NCBI GenBank assembly: GCA_029851415.1 | Contig: CM056742.1 | Span: 56,608,454-56,672,453, forward strand | Length of the DNA stretch: 64,000 nt | Direction: 5' to 3' | DNA from: Eretmocerus hayati | Lineage: Eukaryota > Arthropoda > Insecta > Hymenoptera > Aphelinidae | Shown here: in pieces, positions 24,145 to 35,400 of the stretch | How the letters are laid out: the number at the start of each line of letters is the position of its first letter | Position numbering within the stretch: the first letter of the stretch is position 1 | Translations under genes and position numbers: made by a program | Notes under the pieces: model-generated | What the model saw: the letters and a program-made list of their open reading frames with translations, nothing else | What the model was told of the DNA's origin: nothing | The model's database searches: none

Positions 24145-25025
24145 CACAGTGGGGCTAAAATCGATTTCGGGACAAGATTCAGCGCCTCGCGAATTCTCAA
24201 CCAATCGAAATGATTCAAACGGGATAGTTCCCGTCTTCTGACACTCCACAAGATTCCTTCCCGGAGAATTTGATTTGGGAAGCTGCGGAGTCACAAAATC
24301 GTGTTGGTCGATCAACCAAAAATCGTCAAAAATCGAGTCTCCTCGATCCTGGCGGCAATGTACGATTTCTTGGTTGGGCCCAAAATACATGTTCCTGGCC
24401 CCACTTGATAAGGAAAATACTCTCATCATTGCAGAACTCCGGCAACCTGACTTTAAATCAGGATTTTAGGCTCAACTACCTTGGTAACAAATCCCAATCA
24501 TCAAAAATCGACTTTCTTCGATCCTGGCGGTAATGTACGGGGTTCTAAGCGGGCTCAAATCATAAGTTAGAGATACACGATATGTGAGCCCATCTCACAA
24601 GAATGCGCGAGCTTCATCCAAGGGCTTCAAAACTCTGCAATATCTCCCCCACTCACTTAGTACTCGAATATCATCGATATCCACGACCTCTTGGAGTATA
24701 CGTCGATGTAGCATCACAAAATGTTCCTCCAAGGTGTCAGTTCGACCTCAAATGCTTTTCGAACACCCTTACCTGGATTTGAAAATGATTGCAGTAAGGA
24801 GGACCTATTTATCACTCATCAGTACAAACTGATACTTCTTGCTCTTCGTCTTGATCGCCCTACAACACGATCCTGGGCCTCCAGAGCTTCTCAAATTAAA
24901 TTCTCCGGGAAAGTATCTGGTGGAGTAAGGAAAAACGAAGAAAAGCCCGTTAGAATGGTTTCGATCGGTTTAGAATTCGCGTAGCGCTGAATCTTGTCCC
25001 GAAATCGGTTTTCAGCCCCACTGTG
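24145..25025. mobile_element. Transib-like element nested in BEL, 881 bp
   Basis: Inverted ends CACAGTGGGGCT with long terminal agreement (GATTTCGGGACAAGATTCAG, GCGAATTCT) and an exact 5-bp duplication CGTCT on both sides (24140-24144 and 25026-25030). The outermost 11 bases match the element at 10517-12562, but the rest of the terminal repeat differs, so the two belong to different families with the same kind of end. An internal block (AAAATCGA..TTCGATCCTGGCGG) occurs twice, at about 24330 and 24505. No transposase is encoded. It interrupts the BEL gag-protease junction just after the zinc-knuckle region. Confidence 0.88.
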
Positions 25026-25030
25026 CGTCT

Positions 25031-26050
25031 GTTGTTGACTTGTCGTTGCCGCCTGATTTTTCCATATGTAATTTTAAATGATGGGGTTGTCGGCAAGAAG
25101 TGCACCAAAACATAGACGAACATTGATCCGCAAAGTGACCTGGACGCAGATTGTTTATACAGAGTTTGTTCGATTTACAGAACAGTTGAATGGACCAACC
25201 AACAATCGTAATGATCCACAGGACATTCTAAATCTTTGAGTCCTTGCACAGCCTCTTCTGCCAAATTCAAAATTTCCGCCAATGACTCGGCTGATTTTTC
25301 CTTGATTGAGGTCTAATTGATCAGTGCTTCTAAATGTATGCGTAGCCTAAGACGTGGGTTATCATAATGACGACTCAATTTTCGCCAAGCTGTATCAAAG
25401 TTAGTTTCAGCAAGCCTAGTACCCTTAAGCAATTTCGCATCGTCCCTTTTCACAGCGCGAAGTAAGAGCTGAACCTTCACTGAGGAGCCGAAAGGTTTAT
25501 TGACAACAATCGATTTGAACTAATCTTTGAACAGCTCCCAATCGCTTTGTTTACCTGAAAATTCAGGGACTTCTATATGAGGCATCGACTGCACTTCCGC
25601 AGAAGCTTGAATGAATTGCCGGGTGTCAAGAACTACAGCAGCTTGGTTGGGATTAGCTGACGGATTTGCATCTGAGGTATGCGGCAGCAGATACTCTGTG
25701 TTAGCGATCTTTTCTAAGTGCCAAGAGCGAGCATCACAATAAGCCTCCTCGGTTACTTGAAACACCTGACCTTTGGAATATTCTTGTTCTTTGAGTGTTG
25801 AACGATGCGGATATAATTCGTTGTGACGCGCAACAAAACTCGTCCAATAACCTTCCAGCACACCGATTCTTGTTTTTAGATACGTGGCCGTGAGCTTGGC
25901 TTCGCCACGTTTCTTTGTATCGTCATCAAAACTCGTGATCCAGCTGTGCTCGTCCATCTGACGCGATAGTAGTTCTTCAGTCATTTTCGGATGAAAATTC
26001 ACGGACAATACACAGCAACGAGACGGGGAAACGAATGAATTAAGGTCCAA
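25031..26050 (-). pseudogene. BEL gag (DUF1759 and zinc knuckles)
   Basis: Frame 26050-25520 has LTATYLKTRIGVLEGYW, YSKGQVFQVTEEAYCDAR and MPHIEVPEFSGKQSDWELFKD, the LPxIxLPxFSGxxxxWxxFxD signature of BEL gag. After an in-frame stop, DUF1759 continues (KVQLLLRAVKRDDAKLLKG, TAWRKLSRHYDNPR). Towards 25060 a Cys/His array is seen (LCINNLRPGHFADQCSS, then CTSCRQPHHLKLH), the nucleic-acid-binding knuckles. The nested Transib-like element begins about 30 bp further on. A non-functional fragment. Confidence 0.92.
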
Positions 26051-29000
26051 GAGTTAAACCAATCAGTTCACGATACCCAGCTCGAATTGTAGAATTGAGG
26101 CAAGTACGCTGAAAACCAAAATAGTGGGTCAAAATCACCTTTCTAGCAAGCGCCTGCGCATGTAAGACTTCCATATATGAAGCCGTTTAAGAGCTCCACG
26201 TTTGGCCACTTAGGCCAAGTGCGTCGGGGACTAACCCAGGCAGATCGTCTGTCCCCTTGACAGGCCAGATCTGATGGGGAATGGCGTAACGCCCTATAAT
26301 CTAGCGTAGAGTCAAAATTTTTCCACATGTTTCTCCTCACCCTTATACTTTCCATCAAAGTCCTTCAAGTTAACCTCGCAAAAATACGAGGCTTGGAGGT
26401 GCATAGTTCGAGTTGAAGTAATTCAACTCGATCTATGACACGAGTCAGCGAATTTTATCAACACAATGCTACTGGCAAAAGCCGATCAATTGAAATTCAA
26501 TCATTTGGAAAGCGAGTTAATTCCACTATTTAAAATACGTGAACGCGTGCTGATAAGCTGAGCGAGTCTACTGTATTTCATACAATAAAACAAACGACAC
26601 AAACAATGTAAGTATCGGATCTGTAATTTTAGGATGAGAAAATTGCTAAAGATCCGTACGTCAAACAATATGCATCTTACTTTGCATATCTATTCAATTT
26701 TATCAACGACGAAACACCGGTCCGGTGGAACCCTCGGCGATTTACATACTTTTTGTCAGCAACGTCTCGAATCAAACTGCTTTTCTCTCCAATAAAATGA
26801 AATGTCGTAACCGGGGATTGCTGTACCACTGACAAATGCTTGCCAGATTATTCTAGCTACCACACCAAAGCAATAAAATGTGCAAAAAAGTAAGATCCAA
26901 GCTCGTGAAAATTATTACATGCAACAAAAACTGAAATTCTACGTGTTCAGGTTTTTACGGATCAATAGCTTGATTCGTTACTGTATCGTCAAATCTTGAT
27001 CGATTTGGGTGTTCTGAAGCTTAAATTGTTTGTGATAGTCACAGCTAGGTGACCTGATAATTTATTTGGCAAGATCAATCGTTTACACAAAGTTATAAAC
27101 AAATTATGGTCAAAAAATCATATTTTGGATCTGAAAATTTCGAATAGGTCAATGCTCCTACCTTTTGACCTGTGTGGTAGTCGATTCTTCTTATGAGTGA
27201 TTTTCGATAGAAATATAGTATACCTAAGTGTCTGCACACTTATATACTCGAAAATAAATTCTCAAATAATTTTTCTTGGAATTTGGAAAATGAAGATTTT
27301 TTATGGTTGAAATATTGTTATATTCAGATATTCATAGGGATATGAGGTTCATAGTTGGAATGATAATTAACTAGGAATATAGATAAGATAGCATAGCCGT
27401 ATATTGTCAAAAATTGAATTATAATACTTGGAAAATTTGTATGTTTGATATCAAACGCTTCTAAACATCTCCAATCCCACCGTGTGAAACGGCGTACATA
27501 GGGTATGCTCAGAAGGAGCTAATTTTCTTGATTCTGATATCCTTGTCGGCCTGCTGAATTTACTTCGCGTAGATATGCCTCTGTACCTTGCAATTTGAAT
27601 CAGATTACTCTGCAAATATTCCAAAGCGAAAAGAGATTATCTATGGGCTGTTTTACATAGATGGAAGCCCTTCCTGCTGATATGAACTTTTACTGGTTTC
27701 AAATGACTCTGATGATTTTAATTGACTCTAATCGCGATCCAACCCATTGATTTTAAGCCCTAACACGGTACGAATACCAAGTCTCTTGGTAGCGTTACCG
27801 GTTGCCTGCGCAGTGTTCTTTCTTTGAAGAAGTGGCTCAAAATTCCGTTGATTTTGCTTGAAAAATTGAAGAAGAATGAATCGATCGATCGTCGATATCA
27901 TACGGAATTTCGATCCTGGCTTGTACAACTGCTGGTAGGTGGACTGGTATTATCCCACCCTCACGACGCGGATGAATTTACTGTCCCTAGATATCACACC
28001 CAAATATTGGGACGCGTATATCCAGAATGATCTTGAGATATCTATTCACCTCGGAAATCCAGAGGTGAAGTGTGCAGTTATAAATTCACTGAAAATTCAC
28101 TTTTATTCGATATCACTTTACTTACGTCGCAAAATTGATCTAATGAACTTTAGATCGGTCAAGTGGTGGTGCTCGTGATTGCGAGGACCTGGTGCGACGT
28201 CGGTGGTGGATGGCTGGAAAACTGCGTGCTCTATCAAGCCAAGAGTCCAGGTGATGGCTTCTGCGGCAATGTGTGGCAAGCCTTGCGGGAGCCCTGGAGA
28301 TCTGGTTGCTTCCTTGTTGGACTTTAGAACGAGAAGTGCTTATCCCACCGGGTCCTTGCTGCTGCGATACCTCAGCCGTTTGACGAGCACCCCCACTTGA
28401 CCCATATATTAGGCGGCTCGAACTTTAGCGGCCTGTATATTACGCGACACATATATATCCGATATGTATTGAACTATCGGTGACTTGAAAACTACAAAAG
28501 TGTGTGCTTACGTGCAAGTACAGGATTGTCTGTGAAAATGACTCAAACGGGGGGTAATACCCTACTCTACAGCTTTTGCTATATATACATAGATCTATAT
28601 GTACATTACAACAAAAACCCATGCGTGCGTTGAGCAAATAAAATATCAAATTGCAATAAAAAAGCAGCAGTTCAAGCTAAGGGTCAGTTCACACAATAAT
28701 GATACGTGAGATTATTGTTCTTATGAAATGATAGATGATGATTGATTCTACTTACATGGTTGATCTGCATAAAAGCTCTGGAGAGCGACCGTTATATGTC
28801 TATATAACTGAAGTTTAAGATTTACAGCGGGATTCCATACCTCACAACAATTGAGTTAGCCAGGCACTGACGAGCACGCCGGCATGCACACGCAAACTGG
28901 GGATTTACTACAACTCACGGGATAACATCGCGCGAGCGAGCGCAATAATATCAAATCGATATACGCGTAAGTATATGGGACCTATCTTGATCGTAGCAGA

Positions 29001-29621
29001 AGGCTAGAACGATGCGGCAACAGCTGCTTGAGATAAGTAGTGGAGTAAGGGTGAGGGAAGAGAAGGAGAAAGAGCGCGTGACAAGTGCCACGGCCCACCT
29101 ATACACGTCTATACATATATCTCATAAGAATAATGGGGGGGAGAGAGAGAGAAACTATACAACTCACCGGCCGCGGCTTTCTCCTCCTGCGCTGCCCCTC
29201 TGCACTCTGCTCTCGACGACGATATGCTCACCGGCGAGCCCCAGCTGATGACTGCTGAGTTGCACCACCGAATACGGTGTGATGGTGCTGCAGATGTGTG
29301 GGCCAGCTGCCCCGTGTGGTCCAACTGTCAATGGGCTTCTCGATGATGATGCCACCCGAGCTCGCTGGCCGGCGAACTCGTGAGTCCGGATGCGTCGTCC
29401 GCTGGTGCCGGTGCCAGGAAAGCCTAGATGTAGGCTCTAGTGCTGGCGTCTGTGATGCTGAAGGTGCGGATTAGGGCGGGCGAATTTCCGCCAGACGCAC
29501 AACACTTCACAGCACCGAGTCACTGCACGGCCTCGCGACAATCCCGATTCCCACGCGTGCGCAGAATTTCACACTCACGGCATACGAATTTCACAAATCA
29601 AACAAAAATTCCGAGCACGAT
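26051..29621 (-). other. Long non-coding leader between BEL PBS and gag
   Basis: About 3.6 kb between the primer-binding site and the first gag-like residues, far more than BEL elements usually have. It is AT-rich at 26.6-27.7 kb and GC-rich at 28.15-28.4 and 29.0-29.6 kb, which suggests one or more further insertions. No coding domain was recognised in the frames at 26143-26358, 27728-28400 or 29012-29355. Confidence 0.5.
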
Positions 29622-29639
29622 CCCTGCACTCTGCTACCA
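29622..29639 (-). other. Primer-binding site of the BEL element
   Basis: Directly inside the 5' LTR the minus strand reads TGGTAGCAGAGTGCAGGG after one spacer base. It begins with the TGG complementary to a tRNA CCA end. The exact primer tRNA cannot be fixed from this sequence alone. Confidence 0.65.
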
Positions 29640-29640
29640 A

Positions 29641-30153
29641 TGATGGGACAAGGTGTTCCAGTGAAACCCTGCAGCCCTGCATGTGGATCAATTGTACTGG
29701 ATATTTAAAGGATGTGGAAGCGTGGTGAGGTTTCACTAAATGATCACTCACTGATTCTACGCTAATAAAATGGATTGAGGACGTAGGATCTTTCAAAGTG
29801 TGCGTATATTAATGTATAAAAGATTTAAGCGCGAGTGTGGGCGTGGCGCGGAAAATTGAGGGACCGGGAAGACGTGGTCGCGAGGATGGCACCGGCGCGG
29901 TGAACATTTAAATGTGTGCAAGCAGCACATCTGACGTTTGCTGTTTGCCGGACTAAGGCTAACTGTCGAATTTCGAGCTGCGAGAGAGAGCAGATAAGAG
30001 CAGAGCGGATGACAAAATCGTCAGATGCCAATTCGGCCAATGAAACTGGAATGATGTCACTCGCGTGACATAGAAGGGAAATCGCGGGTCATCGCACCGT
30101 GCCCCAACTACTGAATTTCCCTCGAATATTCGCAGGCTCGAGATACTTCAACA
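29641..30153 (-). repeat. BEL/Pao 5' LTR
   Basis: A 513-bp LTR from TGTTGAAGTATC to CCCATCA on the minus strand, paired with 18764-19282. The short minus-strand frame inside it occurs in both LTRs and is not a separate gene. Confidence 0.93.
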
Positions 30154-30895
30154 GCCGTAGTGAGCCATATGATGGAAATATAAGGCATCCTCCAAATATG
30201 AGCCACCCCCGAATATGAGCCAGACTCCAAATACAAGCCGACCCGAAATGTGAGCCACCCGAATGGAAGGCACATCTTGACAGTATTATGTACGTTCACC
30301 GTTGAATAATGGTTTCTTCCCCCAATCAACAGTAAGAGAAACAGTTCCCTGTTACAGATAAGGTTCATTCGATTAAGGTGGTCAGACCTGGTCTGGCCAT
30401 CGGACCTTCCTTGCTCTTTTCTCCATAAGATTAGAAAGAGAGATCCGATGGTCACACCTAATCTGACTTGGTCTGACCGGCGTAATCGAATGGACCTATA
30501 GAATGTCCATTCGGCGAGTCATCGTTGATCATATGTCAGGAAGTCAACAGTGACTATAATTCACATGTTCGATGATTATCAGAAATGAATCGTCTTCCGA
30601 TTGCGGAGCAAGTGCTGAGAATTTTGTTAGTAATATATGAAACCCCGTGTATGCAGTAATGTGTGAAGGCCATCTTTCAATAAAATGTTATCATGCTGGA
30701 TTTAGCTTTCCATTTGTGAATTTGAATGACACTCGGTTTTTATACTCAATTGAAATGAATCTAGATACTTGACGATAAAATATTAGTCTGGGAATATAAG
30801 CCACTCTCCAAATATAAGCCACCCTCCGAATATAAGCCATGCTTCAGAGCCAAAAAAAAATATAAGCCATGGCATATAATAGGCAAAACACGGTA

Positions 30896-31269
30896 GACAA
30901 AATAGTACCCATTTCCGACCCGTCAGATGATACCTCCATCCTGCTTCTGGCTCGAGGCTCGCGTCCGAGACGTTTTACATATATTCAAGCTCACATTGGG
31001 AGGTAGTTTCACAAGATGCACATCAAGTGCACATCTGTCATAGTGGAAGCATATGCAAGCTATGATTATGTTGCCATTTCCATCAAGAAGTTATGAAGTA
31101 GTATCCTTGAATGTTTTGATGAAATTAGAAAACCATTCTCTCGAGGATGCTTAAAAGTTCTGGTAGATATCATATCAAAGAGTGTACTGGTACAGGTTCG
31201 GGCTAAAAGAAAATAGAACAATTCCTGCGAATTAAGCTTAAAGTTCGGCATTTCCACGGAATCGCTCAA
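30896..31269. other. Non-coding stretch
   Basis: No supported gene. The minus-strand frame at 31066-31269 has no recognisable domain. Confidence 0.4.
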
Positions 31270-31480
31270 CTTCTGTTGAATGTAGCTCCTACGGACCCAA
31301 TTGACTAGTACCGCTAGTCAGATTGTAGTTTGTTTCGAGGCTTTTAGGATGACCACTGATGGAAGTCGATCACCTCCTGTCTAGTAAGACCTAGTCAATC
31401 TGGAACAGACCCAGGAATTGCTCAAATTCGCTGGCAACTAATAGCTTCTAGGACAGGCAGTTGCCAGGCTCAGATGTCGG
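31270..31480. repeat. Dispersed repeat, copy 2 of 3 (inverted)
   Basis: Read on the minus strand it resembles the family at 16060-16440 and 49190-49555: TCCTAGAAGCTATT, then GATCGACTTCCATCAGTGGTCAT, ACTACAAT.TGACTAG and GTAGGAGCTACA blocks. Diverged and non-coding. Confidence 0.5.
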
Positions 31481-31857
31481 TTTGAGACAATCTTCCTTGA
31501 ATGTACTAGTCTTCCCGTAGAGAATGCGTCCAAGTCCATCGGGAAGGATTGACTTCAATCGGAGCTACAGTTTTCTAAAATGGAGTATGAAGGATCTCAA
31601 AACGGGCCTCACATAAGCCCTAGGGCTCTTAGGGGATTCGAAGAATAGAAATAGTATATTGAACAACGAGAGCACAAACTAAAATTTGCCTCCAAGTAGC
31701 CGCAACGAGTGTGCAAATGCTCGCCCCGTAGTGCTCATGATATTCCATGACATTGTTGAGAGCAAAGTTGCAACTCGCCAAGAATAAGCAATTACTGGAT
31801 CAAATCTTACATTGAGGCAGTGTAGTCACCATACAAGCTGGAAATCATTCCTAATTC

Positions 31858-31968
31858 CCTCCGATTCTTTTGCAATTTGGACTAAACGACGAGTGCACGA
31901 ATACTTGTTATCATCTAACTCAGATTCGTCCACTCAACGTCAAGCCCAAGTTGCAAAAGAATCGGAGG
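31858..31968. repeat. Palindromic element with 23-bp arms
   Basis: CCTCCGATTCTTTTGCAATT at the left is matched by its complement at the right (31946-31968). The arms pair at 22 of 23 positions around a 65-bp loop. A related direct copy of the inner sequence (GATCCTTTCGCGATTTGG) starts about 177 bp further on at 32040. Confidence 0.7.
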
Positions 31969-32518
31969 AAAGTGGGAGTGAAAATATGCATGAATTTTAG
32001 GTTAGGAGGTTCCCGTGCTCGAGTTGTTCACATTTTTATCGATCCTTTCGCGATTTGGCTCAGACGACGAATTGGCGAACACAAATTAGACCTCAACAAT
32101 GATTCGACAACTCGTTTCAAACTATGAAGCATCAAAATCCTTATGTGAGATGTGTTTTCGTGCACATGATCGCAGTGGTCATGGTACTCGGTGATCAAAT
32201 CGCCTCAATGAGCATTCAATCATCTTATGAAGAGGGATTGAATCAGTAATCTTAGATTCTACTCTCATCATTCGTTGGAAAAAGAAACGAACAATATGAC
32301 TTTTCCTGTTACTTTCCCGCGTGAAGGTGGAATCCGTCTGAAACTCGTCGATTAGTTCGTAAGATCAACAAAATTTGGTCATCGCTTCAATCAGCTCCTG
32401 TGTTTGGGAAACCAATCATCCAATCTGACTCCTAATTTTCATGGGATCAGAATTCACGAGTCACTTCTAGAATCGAAAGTGTGAGAATCATGTGTTGAAA
32501 GGCTAACTGTACTCACGA

Positions 32519-32845
32519 GGAACACCCAGGGTTTATGGAACACGGATTTGGCTGAAACTCTGGAAATAGTCTCGTTCCACCACCAAAAGATGAGCCCCAG
32601 AGTCGCACTTGCAAATGCCCAAGCATTTTCGAGCTGCAGCTCATATCATTAGCATTACGAGTACATATATATATATATTTTTTTTTTGAAGATGGGCCCA
32701 TATGGGCGATGCTAATTCCATTGGCTATAGCTTGGAAACGGTTGGGCATTTGCAAGTGCGGCTCTGGATTCACTTTTTGGTGGTGGAAGGAGACTATCTC
32801 CAGAGTTTCAGCCGAATCCGTGGCCCACAGCCCCTGGGCGCTCCT
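32519..32845. mobile_element. Foldback element with about 150-bp arms
   Basis: The left arm (32519-32668) and right arm (32693-32845) are inverted copies. Shared blocks include GGCTGAAACTCTGGA, TTCCACCACCAAAA and GCACTTGCAAATGCCCAA. The short centre holds a (TA)n run and a T run. No coding capacity: the opposed frames at 32513-32948 are translations of the arms. Confidence 0.75.
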
Positions 32846-33240
32846 TGTCAGTACGATCGTGAACTTGGGACGGGAAGAACGCAAGACACGAGAGCGAAGT
32901 CCAAGGGGTGGCAGCCCCGGTTTCCCCCCGATCGTTGGAAAATCATGAATAGTGAAAAATTCATCTCATTTCGATACAAGGGCGTAAAACGTTCTATTCG
33001 CGTCCGAGTGATGGGTTCTCGGCCCGAGCCGTACGCGAGGGTCGGAATCATCACGAGGATGCGAATAATAAGTTTTAGGCCCGTGTATCCAACTCTACTT
33101 TTCGAACAACTGTGAGTAAAAGTCGACAAACTGTGCGCAAAGTGCACTTTTACGCGCACCCTGCTGCAAAAGATCGATTGGGATAGATTGGGAACCAATC
33201 GGATCCTATCGGGATCAATACATTTCAATCAGTTCTATCA
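32846..33240. other. Non-coding stretch before the satellite
   Basis: Opposed frames (32702-33115 on plus, 32848-33228 on minus) overlap here without a recognised domain. It leads into the CAATACTG-rich satellite. Confidence 0.35.
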
Positions 33241-35400
33241 TTCAACCGGCGAGAGCAGTATTGCAATTCAATGTAGATCAATCAAACATAGACCCAATCT
33301 ACCTGAATCCTGAATTGTAGATTTGAGATCATAACTGCCAATCGAATTCTATACTGTTGATGAGGATTGATGTGAGCGAATATAATCCAATACTAGTATT
33401 CAGCATAGGATAGGATCCGGATGGATGGATGAAAGATCTTTGCTGGTTCAATATGTTTGAATAAACCAATACAGTATTGGAATCAATCTAATCGAATGAT
33501 GGATCCCGTCGCCCACTGCTCTATCGAGATCAATGCTTCAGAAACTGATTCAATTCGCGAAACGATACTAATCATCTATCCTAACCAATCCCGAATGACA
33601 GGATTGAACTTCACCTTTTGAATACTATTGTTGCAACATACCTCAATCGAACCAAATAATTCTCTGCAGTACTGGTGTATATAGCCTTGCTCATTCCTAT
33701 CTGTCTCAATCATCAATGGAGAGATTCAAGTCATTAGCCCTGGATCGATTCCAATCATCCCCCAATCACCTATTGCGTGATTGACCAATCCAGATGAATA
33801 CTAGAGAATCGAATCGAAATCGTGTGTGCATGGTTACTCTATCCCTCTTAATACTCACAATCAGTATTGAACTCCTCTAGATTTCATATATTGCAATCGA
33901 ATTAAATACTGCTGAGCAGGATTGGAACGGCCTGAAGATGAGTTTTGCTATCGGTCTGAATCCTGCCAGGCGGCATTGAATTGATGGTGTGAATCTATTT
34001 CAATGATAACCCAATCACTCGTTGCGTCATTGACCAATCGAACTGAATACTATAGGATGGAATTCAAATCGTGGAAGCATGGTCTCTATCCTCCTCAATA
34101 CTCACAATCGGTATTGAACTCCTCTGAAATCCATGTATTTCAATCGAACTCAATACTGCTGAGCAGGATTGGTACGCTCTGAGGATGAGTTTCGCTATCG
34201 GTCTCAATCCTGCCGGGCAGCATTGAGTCGACTGCGTCAATCGATTTCAATGATGACCCAATCACTCATTGCGTGATTGACCAATCGAAATAAATACTAC
34301 AGAATCGGATTGGAATTGCGGGTGCATAGTTATTCTATCCTTTTCAATACTCGATATCAGTATTCAACTCCTCTAGGTTTCATATATTCAATCGCATTCA
34401 ATACTGCTGAGCAGGATTAGAACGGCCTGAAGATAAGTTCTTCTATCGGTCTAAATCCTGCCAGGTGGTATTGAATTGACGGTGTGAATCTATTTCAATG
34501 ATAACCCAATCACTCGTTGCGTCATTGACCAATCGAGCTGAATACTACAGGATGGAATTCAAATCGTGGAGGCATGATCTCTATCCTCCTCAATACTCAC
34601 AATCAGTATTGAACTCCTCTAGGTTTCTGATATTCCAATCGAATTCAATGATGCTGAGCAGGATTGGAACGCCCTGAAGATGAGTTTTGACATCGGTCTG
34701 AATCCTGCCAGGCAGCATTAAGCCGACTCCGTCAATCGATTCCAATGATGACACCATCACTCATTGCGTGATTGACCAATCGAGATAAATACTACAGGAT
34801 CGGATTGGAATCGTGGGAGCATGATCATTCGATCCTCCTCAATACTCACAATCAGTATTGAACTCCTCTAGGTTTCGGATATTTTAATCGGATTCAATAC
34901 TGCTGAGCAGGATTGGTACGCTCTAAGGATAAGTTTCGCTATCGATCTGAGTTCTGCCGGGCAGCATTCAGTCGGCTCCATCAATCGATTTCAATGATGA
35001 ACCAATCACTCATTGCGTGATTGACCGATCGAGATGGATACTACAGAATCGGATTGGGATCGTGGGTGCATGGCCATTTCATCCTCCTCAATACTCACAA
35101 TCAGTATTAAACTCCTCTAGAATTCATATATTTGATTCGAATTCAATACTGCTGAGCGAGATTGGTAAGGCCTGAGGATAAGTTTTGCTATCGGTCTGAA
35201 TCATGCCAGGCAGCATTGAATTGACTGCGTCAATCGATGCCAATGATGAACCAATCACTCTTTGCGTCTTGACTAATCGAGATGAATACTACAGAATCGA
35301 ATTGAAATCGTGAGTGCATGGTTATACTACCCCTCCAATACTCACAATCAGTATTGAACTCTTCCTGATTTCATATTTCTGAATCAAATTGAATACTGCT
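33241..35400. repeat. Satellite A, period about 248 bp
   Basis: The block CCCAATCACTCATTGCGTGA recurs at about 33761, 34010, 34257, 34505, 34752, 34998 and 35245, a period of 247-249 bp. Each monomer also has CTCAATACTCACAATCAGTA and an ATACTGCTGAGCAGGATTGG block. The left edge (33241-33700) is a more diverged form. There are no genes. Confidence 0.9.

Larger units (their letters stand above)
18764..30153 (-). mobile_element. BEL/Pao LTR retrotransposon, defective
   Basis: A complete outline on the minus strand: 5' LTR 30153-29641, PBS directly after it, gag (DUF1759 and zinc knuckles), aspartic protease, RT, RNase H, integrase and DUF5641 in the usual BEL order, a purine tract, and 3' LTR 19282-18764. 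Flanking 5-mers GTCGT (18759-18763) and GCCGT (30154-30158) agree at 4 of 5 positions, as expected for an aged 5-bp target duplication. The two LTRs differ at many positions, so the insertion is old. The coding region has frameshifts and stops and is interrupted by a Transib-like element at 24145-25025. No env-like gene is seen between DUF5641 and the 3' LTR. Confidence 0.93.
18719..30895. mobile_element. Old TACCGTG-ended element split by a BEL insertion
   Basis: The left end TACCGTGTTTCACCTATTAT (18719) is matched, inverted, by the right end at about 30870-30895 (TACCGTGTTTTGCCTATTAT on the minus strand). Near both ends the sequence contains short 'ATAAGCCACCCTCCAAA'-type repeats (18740-18757, 30180-30255, 30785-30835). 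Without the BEL insertion at 18764-30153 the element would be about 0.8 kb, the size of a miniature inverted-repeat transposon. A 2-bp GA at both flanks could be a target duplication but is too short to count on. It has no coding capacity of its own. Confidence 0.65.

Noticed and set aside
24145..24190. A full recombination signal (heptamer, 12/23 spacer, nonamer) at the Transib-like end
   Set aside because: An A-rich word (ACAAGATTC) follows about 20-21 bases after the heptamer, but it matches the nonamer poorly and the spacer is neither 12 nor 23.
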